A stretch of 64,000 nt of DNA, from NCBI RefSeq assembly GCF_964283195.1, contig NZ_CAXYLH010000003.1; one strand, given 5' to 3'. Below the pieces are notes generated by a model that ran no database searches, was not told the DNA's origin, and was given only the letters and a program-made list of their open reading frames with translations. This document shows, piece after piece, positions 58,569 to 64,000 of the stretch; position 1 is the stretch's first letter, and each line of letters opens with the position of its first letter. This stretch comes from Paratractidigestivibacter sp003150175. GTDB taxonomy: Bacteria; Actinomycetota; Coriobacteriia; Coriobacteriales; Atopobiaceae. The position numbers were made by a program, and so were the translations under genes.

Positions 58569-60049
58569 TGTCAGAAAACACCACCGAGCAGCGTAGCGCC
58601 CTCGAGGAGGCCGCGTTCCACAAGCTCAACAAGAGCGTGGGCACCGGCCGCATCGTCCGCGTCGTCGGCCCCGTGGTCGATGTCAAGTTCGACGATCAGG
58701 TGCCGGGCATCTACTCGGCCCTGCGCGTCGACGGCGACACGCCCATGGGTCACGTCGACACGGTCCTCGAGGTCGAGTCCCAGCTCGAGGGAGGCGTCGT
58801 CCGCACCGTCGCCATGTCCTCGACCGACGGCCTCACCCGCGGCCTGCTCGTCCACGACACCGGCCATCCCATGATGATGCCCGTGGGTCCCTCGACCCTC
58901 GGCCGCGTCTGGAACGTCATGGGCCAGCCGGTCGACGGCGGCGAGGTTCCCGCCGACGTCGATTACTACCCGATTCACCACCCGGCCCCCGCGTTCGAGG
59001 AGCTCACCACCCAGACCGAGATCTTCGAGACCGGCATCAAAGCCATCGACCTTCTCGAGCCCTACGTCCGCGGCGGCAAGACCGGCCTGTTCGGCGGCGC
59101 CGGCGTCGGCAAGACGGTCCTCATCCAGGAGCTCATCAACAACCTCGCCCAGGAGCACGGCGGCACTTCCGTGTTCACCGGCGTCGGCGAGCGCACCCGT
59201 GAGGGCACCGACCTCTTCCTCGAGATGACCGAGTCCGGCGTCATCAACAAGACTTGCTTGGTCTACGGCCAGATGAACGAGCCGCCCGGAGCCCGTATGC
59301 GCGTCGCTCTCTCGGGTCTGACGACCGCCGAGTACTTCCGCGACCAGGGCCAGGACGTCCTTCTCTTCATCGACAACATCTTCCGCTTCTCGCAGGCCGG
59401 CTCCGAGGTCTCCGCGCTTCTTGGCCGCATCCCGTCCGCCGTCGGCTACCAGCCCACGCTGGCCACCGAGATGGGCGAGCTCCAGGAGCGCATCACCTCC
59501 ACCAAGGAGGGCTCCATCACCTCCGTCCAGGCCGTCTACGTCCCCGCCGACGACCTGACCGACCCGGCGCCCGCCACCACCTTCACGCACCTCGACGCGA
59601 CGACGGTTCTTTCCCGCTCCATCACCGAGCTGGGCATCTACCCCGCTGTCGACCCGCTGGCGTCCTCGAGCTCCGCGCTCGACCCCTCCATCGTCGGCGA
59701 GGAGCACTACCGCGTGGCCATGGCCGTCCAGGAGACCCTCCAGGAGTACTCCGACCTGCAGGACATCATCGCCATCCTGGGCATGGACGAGCTCTCCGAG
59801 GACCAGCAGAAGGTCGTCGCCCGCGCCCGTAAGATCCAGCAGTTCCTCTCGCAGTCGTTCCACGTCGCCGAGAAGTTCACCGGCAACCCGGGCTGCTACT
59901 GCACCATCCAGGACACGGTCCGCTCCTTCGCCGAGATCATCGACGGCAAGTGCGACGACCTGCCCGAGCAGGCTTTCCGCTACGCCGGCACCATTGAGGA
60001 CGTGCGCGCCCGCGCCGCCAAGATGGCCTCCGACGACTCGAAGAACTAG
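58568..60049 (+). CDS. atpD: ATP synthase F1 subunit beta
   Basis: The 493-residue catalytic subunit has Walker A GGAGVGKT near residue 178, the catalytic Glu in VGERTREG, Walker B LLFIDNIFRFSQAGSEVSALLGR and the DELSEDQQ (DELSEED-like) switch loop near 415. The sequence is normal for the family, with about 20 extra N-terminal residues. Its ATG overlaps the atpG stop. Confidence 0.97.
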   Translation: MSENTTEQRSALEEAAFHKLNKSVGTGRIVRVVGPVVDVKFDDQVPGIYSALRVDGDTPMGHVDTVLEVESQLEGGVVRTVAMSSTDGLTRGLLVHDTGHPMMMPVGPSTLGRVWNVMGQPVDGGEVPADVDYYPIHHPAPAFEELTTQTEIFETGIKAIDLLEPYVRGGKTGLFGGAGVGKTVLIQELINNLAQEHGGTSVFTGVGERTREGTDLFLEMTESGVINKTCLVYGQMNEPPGARMRVALSGLTTAEYFRDQGQDVLLFIDNIFRFSQAGSEVSALLGRIPSAVGYQPTLATEMGELQERITSTKEGSITSVQAVYVPADDLTDPAPATTFTHLDATTVLSRSITELGIYPAVDPLASSSSALDPSIVGEEHYRVAMAVQETLQEYSDLQDIIAILGMDELSEDQQKVVARARKIQQFLSQSFHVAEKFTGNPGCYCTIQDTVRSFAEIIDGKCDDLPEQAFRYAGTIEDVRARAAKMASDDSKN

Positions 60050-60057
60050 GTTAGGCA

Positions 60058-60477
60058 ATGGCAGAGCTGAACGTACAGTTCGTGCGTCCCGACCGGGCCC
60101 TCTATGAGGGCCCGGCCACCAGCCTCGTGCTCGTCACCTATGCCGGCGAGCTGGGCGTCTACCCCGGCCACGCGGCCGAGATCGTCGCCCTCGGCGACGG
60201 CGTCGTGCGCATGAGGCTCACCGAGAAGGACGGCGGGGGAGAGCGCGACGTCGTCGTCTCCGGCGGCTACGCCGAGATCGACCACGACCAGGTCATCATC
60301 CTCGCCGACCATGCTCGCCGCACCGACGACATCGACGTCGAGACGGTCCGCCGCACCCGCGATGAGGCCATCGAGACCCTCGATGCCTGCGAGGAGGGCG
60401 ACCACAGGCGCGCGTACTACGAGAACAAAATCAATTGGTGTAACCTTCTGTTGAAGCAGACCATCAAGGACCAGTAA
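60058..60477 (+). CDS. atpC: ATP synthase F1 subunit epsilon
   Basis: The 139-residue protein has the N-terminal beta sandwich (VQFVRPDRALYEGPATSLVLVTYAGELGVYPGHA, a ELGILPGHAP-like turn) and a C-terminal helical part (VRRTRDEAIETLDA...) that can inhibit rotation. It is the last ATP synthase gene, eight bases after atpD. murA starts 24 bases later and is probably cotranscribed. Confidence 0.95.
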   Translation: MAELNVQFVRPDRALYEGPATSLVLVTYAGELGVYPGHAAEIVALGDGVVRMRLTEKDGGGERDVVVSGGYAEIDHDQVIILADHARRTDDIDVETVRRTRDEAIETLDACEEGDHRRAYYENKINWCNLLLKQTIKDQ

Positions 60478-60501
60478 GGTCCTCTTGCATACGGAGGGTT
60501 C

Positions 60502-61782
60502 ATGGACGTCATCAAGGTCGAGGGTGGCCACCCCATTACTGGCGAGGTGACCGTCGAGGGAGCAAAGAACTCGGCGCTTAAGCTTATGGCCGCTACGCTT
60601 ATGGCCAAGGGCGTGAGCACCCTCACCAACGTCCCCGACATCGCCGATGTCCACGTAATGGGCAAGGTGCTCAAGAATCTCGGCGCGACCATCGAGGTCG
60701 TCAACGAGCATGAGCTGAAAATCGATACCACCAACGTCGACTCGTGGGAGACCCCCTACGACCTCGTCGTTCAGATGCGGGCCTCCACTGCGGTGCTGGG
60801 CCCGCTTCTTTCTCGCTTCGGCAAGGCCGTCGTCGCCATGCCGGGCGGCTGCAACATCGGTGCCCGAAAGATTGATATGCATATCCTCGGGCTCGAGGCC
60901 CTGGGCGTCGAGTTCAAGATCGACCACGGCAACATCCACGCGAGCGCGCCCCACGGCATCCACGGCGCGACCGTTACCCTCGCCTTCGCGAGCGTCGGCG
61001 CGACCGAGAACCTCATGATGGCGTCCGTCTTTGCCAAGGGATCGACCACCATCGACAACGCTGCCCGCGAGCCCGAGATCGTCGACCTCGCCAACCTCCT
61101 CAACGAGATGGGCGCCGACATCAAGGGCGCCGGCTCCCCGGTCATCGAGATCAACGGCGTCTCGGAGCTCCATCCCGTCACGCACGCCGTCGTGGGCGAC
61201 CGCATCGAGGCCGGCACGTTTTTGGCCATCGGCGCCCTTTGCGGCGGGCCGGTCAAGGTCAAGGGCTTCGACCCCCGCCACCTCGGCCTTGTGCTCAAGA
61301 AGTATGAGCAGATGGGCATCCACGTCGAGCGCGGGAGCCGCGAGTGCACTTGCTGGCGAGAAGGGCCGATCCTTCCCGCCGACATCCAGACCCTGCCGTT
61401 CCCCGGTTTCCCGACCGACATGCAGGCTCAGACCATGTGTCTTCTTGCCCTGTGCCAGGGTTCCTGCGTGATCACCGAGAACGTCTTCGAGAATCGCTTC
61501 ATGCTCGCGAGCGAGCTCAACCGCATGGGCGCGGACATCACCATCGAGGGCCATCACGCCATCGTCCACGGCGTGCCCGCGTTCTCCGGGGCACAGGTCA
61601 AGTCTCCCGACCTGCGCGGAGGCGCTGCTCTCGTCATGGCCGGCCTGGTCGCGGACGGCGAGACCGTCGTCTCGGCGATCCACCACATCGATCGCGGTTA
61701 TGAGGGCTTCGTCCCGAAGCTCGTCTCGCTCGGTGCCAAGGCGGAGCGCGACACGCTGCCCGATTTGGACCACGAAATCTAG
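60502..61782 (+). CDS. murA: UDP-N-acetylglucosamine 1-carboxyvinyltransferase
   Basis: The 426-residue enzyme adds enolpyruvate to UDP-GlcNAc, the first committed step of peptidoglycan synthesis and the target of fosfomycin. The catalytic Cys is present (Cys117 in MPGGCNIGARKID), with GAKNSALKLMAA at the N-terminus and GFPTDMQAQ near 310. The retained Cys predicts fosfomycin sensitivity, since Asp at this position gives resistance. GGAGG precedes ATG 60502. It follows the ATP synthase operon closely. Confidence 0.97.
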   Translation: MDVIKVEGGHPITGEVTVEGAKNSALKLMAATLMAKGVSTLTNVPDIADVHVMGKVLKNLGATIEVVNEHELKIDTTNVDSWETPYDLVVQMRASTAVLGPLLSRFGKAVVAMPGGCNIGARKIDMHILGLEALGVEFKIDHGNIHASAPHGIHGATVTLAFASVGATENLMMASVFAKGSTTIDNAAREPEIVDLANLLNEMGADIKGAGSPVIEINGVSELHPVTHAVVGDRIEAGTFLAIGALCGGPVKVKGFDPRHLGLVLKKYEQMGIHVERGSRECTCWREGPILPADIQTLPFPGFPTDMQAQTMCLLALCQGSCVITENVFENRFMLASELNRMGADITIEGHHAIVHGVPAFSGAQVKSPDLRGGAALVMAGLVADGETVVSAIHHIDRGYEGFVPKLVSLGAKAERDTLPDLDHEI

Positions 61783-61841
61783 ACTCGTCTGGGTATAGTG
61801 GCCTTGTAAGAGCCAGCGTTCGAATAGCCCGGAGCATCTAC

Positions 61842-62261
61842 ATGATCAGCAACGCAAAAGATGACCACTCCCTCACCCGAGCCGGCGAGGATTATCTCGA
61901 GTCGATCTACCGTCTCTCGCTCGATAGCGGCGAGCCCGATGGGTCGGTCCGCTCGGTTGACGTCGCCGACCAGCTCGAGGTCTCCAAAGCCAGCGTGAAC
62001 AAAGCCCTCAATCAGCTCAAAGACATGGGCATGGTCACCCAGAGCCGTTACGGCCGCGTGACCCTCACCTCCGAGGGCGAGAAGTACGCGAAGATCGTCT
62101 GGCGCTCGCACCGCGCGCTCCGCGCGTTTTTGCAGACGGATCTCGGCGTCGAGCCCGAGACCGCAGACGAGGAGGCCTGTCTCATGGAGCACGCGCTATC
62201 TGCCGATACCATGACGCGACTCATCGACTATCTGCAGAAGCAGGGCGTGAAGATCGACTAG
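61842..62261 (+). CDS. DtxR/MntR-family metalloregulator
   Basis: The 139-residue protein has an N-terminal winged helix (LTRAGEDYLESIYRLS..., VRSVDVADQLEVSKASVNKALNQLKDMGMV) and a dimerisation/metal domain (SHRALRAFLQTDLGVEPETADEEACLMEHALSADTMTRLI in part) with Glu, Cys and His positions typical of manganese or iron sensors. It lacks the SH3-like third domain of DtxR and is closer to MntR in size. GGAG precedes ATG 61842. No target is visible in the window. Confidence 0.88.
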   Translation: MISNAKDDHSLTRAGEDYLESIYRLSLDSGEPDGSVRSVDVADQLEVSKASVNKALNQLKDMGMVTQSRYGRVTLTSEGEKYAKIVWRSHRALRAFLQTDLGVEPETADEEACLMEHALSADTMTRLIDYLQKQGVKID

Positions 62262-62301
62262 CCCTTCTTTGCCAGCGACTACCCCTAGAGGTGAACAACC
62301 T

Positions 62302-63714
62302 TTGGATAAGCATGCCGATATGATTCGCTTCGGCAACGACGGCTGGAAAACTCGCTACGAGGACGGATTCACGGCGGAAAACGCTTCCCGAGTCGCCGCG
62401 GCTTTCGGGCTCCTGTGGTCTGAGGAGCATGAGGGCGCGACGGTCTACGTCGGGTATGACACCAGGCTCCCGTCCGAGGGAATCGCCCGCGAGTTCGCGG
62501 GGGTCATCGCCGCATGTGGCCTTCACGCCAAGCTGGCTTCCTCCGCATGCCCGACGCCCGCGCTCGCCTGGGCCTGCGCCCACGATGACGAGGCGATCGG
62601 CGCCGTGATGGTCACCGCCAGCGAGCTTTCCTGCGAGTACGGCGGAATCGTGGCGCGTGGAGCCGACGGCGGCCCGTGCGATCGGGAATTCCTCGACAAG
62701 GTGGAGCAGCTCGTTCCGTCGTCGCCGGATGATGCCCGCGGCCCCGTCGACATCGTCGAGGTGGTGGGGCCCTATATCGCGGGTCTCTTTACGTCGATGG
62801 GGAAGTGCACGCCGCTTGCGAAGCCACTCAAGGTCGTCGTCGATCCCATGTACGGTTCTGGCGCGCGCGTGCTTTCCCGCGTTCTGAGGGGCCTCGGCTG
62901 CGAGGTCATCGAGATTCACTCGAGGAGCCTGGGCGACTTCGGCGGGATCCACCCCTCGCCGACCGACCCTTGGGCGGACGAATGCGAGCAGGCCGTGATC
63001 TCCGAAGGCGCCGACCTCGGAATCGTCCTCGATTGCGATGGCGACCGAGCCGGCGTGGTCGACGAGAGCGGCCGCTTGCTCGCTGTGCGCGAGCTTGTGC
63101 CGCTGGTCATCGAGGCGCTCGCGCGGAAATCGCATGCCGAGGGGCGCGTGGTGACGACGCTCACGTGCTCGACCCTGATCGAGCGCCAGGCCGAGCGGCT
63201 CGGCCTCGAGTACGTGCCGGTGTCCGTCGGTTTCCCCTATATCTATAGCGAGATGGGGGAGGGCGACGTCCTTCTGGGCGCCGAGGAGTACGGTGGCATC
63301 TGCGTCCCTTCCCACCTGATGGAGCGCGACGGTATCTACGCGTGCCTCCTCGTCGCCGAATACCTGGCCGAATCCGGCCGGAGGCTGTCTGAGCTCGTTC
63401 AGACGCAGGAAGAAACCCTCGGAAAGACCTATTGGGCCCGCCGCGACGTCAGGCTCGATCCCGCGAGCGCCCAGGTCTTCAGGACCATCCTCCCCGGGCT
63501 CAACCCTCCCGAAGTCGCCGGAAAGAAACCCGTGGAGGTAAGCCACGCCGATGGTCTTCGCCTCGCCTTCGATGACGGTTCGTGGGTCCTTGCCCGTCCG
63601 GCGCGCACGGATCCCGTGGTCAGGGTCTATGCGGAAGCCCCTGATGCTGCGGAGCGCGATGCTCTTATAGAGGGCGCGTGCGAGGCCGCCGTCTCTGGCG
63701 CGCTGCCGGCGTAA
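62302..63714 (+). CDS. Alpha-D-phosphohexomutase (phosphoglucomutase/phosphomannomutase family)
   Basis: The 470-residue protein has the family order FGNDGW near the N-terminus, a TAS active-site loop near residue 105, the metal loop DCDGDR near 240, the sugar loop GAEEYGG near 325 and a C-terminal phosphate-binding segment RPARTDPVVRVYAEA. The active loop reads TASELSCEYGG and lacks the usual HNP after TAS, so specificity or activity may be altered. TTG 62302 is chosen for its GAGG site ten bases upstream; ATG 62320 is an alternative without one. Confidence 0.88.
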   Translation: MDKHADMIRFGNDGWKTRYEDGFTAENASRVAAAFGLLWSEEHEGATVYVGYDTRLPSEGIAREFAGVIAACGLHAKLASSACPTPALAWACAHDDEAIGAVMVTASELSCEYGGIVARGADGGPCDREFLDKVEQLVPSSPDDARGPVDIVEVVGPYIAGLFTSMGKCTPLAKPLKVVVDPMYGSGARVLSRVLRGLGCEVIEIHSRSLGDFGGIHPSPTDPWADECEQAVISEGADLGIVLDCDGDRAGVVDESGRLLAVRELVPLVIEALARKSHAEGRVVTTLTCSTLIERQAERLGLEYVPVSVGFPYIYSEMGEGDVLLGAEEYGGICVPSHLMERDGIYACLLVAEYLAESGRRLSELVQTQEETLGKTYWARRDVRLDPASAQVFRTILPGLNPPEVAGKKPVEVSHADGLRLAFDDGSWVLARPARTDPVVRVYAEAPDAAERDALIEGACEAAVSGALPA

Positions 63715-63727
63715 AGCGTCTGCCCCC

Positions 63728-63762
63728 GAATGACGAAAAGGGACAGTCCCTTTTCGTCATTC
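63728..63762. repeat. Near-perfect palindrome (17-bp arms, one-base centre)
   Basis: GAATGACGAAAAGGGAC and its complement meet around a single A at 63745. It follows the phosphohexomutase and carries the GGGAC/GTCCC core seen in other long palindromes here. It could act as a terminator (15-bp stem, five-base loop) or a REP-like element. Confidence 0.85.
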
Positions 63763-63892
63763 CTTATATAGATGGGCGGACGGGGGAGGGGATCGCCCGG
63801 CCGCGCGCCCCGCGCGGCCCCGGGCCCCTCGCGCCCTCGTCGCCGGCCGCGCCCCCCGAATGTGGAGGGAACGTGGAGACGCCCGCCCGCCC

Positions 63893-63921
63893 TTGCGCGA
63901 GGGGCGGGAGGTGCGTATATT
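63893..63921 (+). promoter_or_regulatory. Strong promoter, probably of an rRNA operon beyond the window
   Basis: TTGCGC and TATATT are exactly 17 bases apart. The 80 bases after it contain no start codon with a site and end in ACCTTGAGAACCGGATAC, which resembles the leader before 16S rRNA in Gram-positive rRNA operons. The rRNA itself is not in the window, so the assignment is inference. Confidence 0.55.
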
Positions 63922-64000
63922 AATTCCTCGCGCAGCAACGCCACGAACTGCGAAAGAGCAGCTCAGGGCGGCCGCGCGCGGGACCTTGAGAACCGGATAC

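Overview
This is a high-G+C actinobacterial chromosome segment. Gene content and fusions point to the class Coriobacteriia, probably a Collinsella/Olsenella-like gut commensal. Supporting features are the SEDS transglycosylase-PBP fusion, a PrmC-Sua5 fusion, the pknB/pstP/fhaA/fhaB signalling operon, Tat-exported lipoproteins, membrane-bound LuxR-type regulators and a mannose-family PTS for amino sugars. The species assignment is inference. Genes were called from RBS-supported starts and recognisable family motifs; no database search was possible.

Layout. 1-4.6 kb: two WYL-type regulators (one cut by the window edge) and a very large membrane protein related to M28 peptidases. 4.7-11.2 kb: tRNA-Gly, an M29 aminopeptidase, tRNA-Lys, argG and argH, with an orphan endonuclease-like gene between two related hairpins separating argG from argH. 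11.2-14.5 kb: an atypical, lower-G+C island with a tandem-duplicated membrane LuxR regulator, a secreted protein and a one-helix membrane protein. 14.6-21.8 kb: purB, a TSCPD protein, a Tat lipoprotein, an OmpR-type two-component system, purC, a membrane protein and tRNA-Arg(CCT). 21.9-34.2 kb: amino-sugar catabolism: two DeoR regulators, a sugar-phosphate kinase, a class II aldolase, a complete IIA/YajC-like/IIB/IIC/IID PTS operon, a GntR regulator, AgaS and NagA/AgaA, then an alpha/beta hydrolase.

34.3-44.4 kb (minus strand): one cell-wall and Ser/Thr-phosphorylation operon: atypical kinase, FhaA, FhaB, PP2C phosphatase, SEDS-PBP fusion and PASTA kinase PknB. 44.5-49.7 kb: tRNA-Leu, serS, tRNA-Arg(ACG), tRNA-Ser, gluQ, and a GNAT gene whose 5' half lies between perfect 74-bp inverted repeats. 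49.8-63.7 kb: prmC-sua5, rpiB, glyA, the full F1Fo ATP synthase operon, murA, a DtxR/MntR-like regulator and a phosphohexomutase. The right edge carries a strong promoter that looks like the leader of an rRNA operon beginning outside the window.

How it fits together. The PTS imports and phosphorylates N-acetylgalactosamine (or a related amino sugar). NagA/AgaA deacetylates it, AgaS deaminates/isomerises it to tagatose-6-phosphate, and the PfkB kinase and class II aldolase complete the route to triose phosphates. Three TGGT-N4-ACCA palindromes upstream of the PTS operon and of the GntR gene form a plausible local regulon. The observations most worth a second look are the GNAT inversion candidate, the tandem LuxR island, the protein and domain fusions, and the family of long unexplained hairpins between genes.
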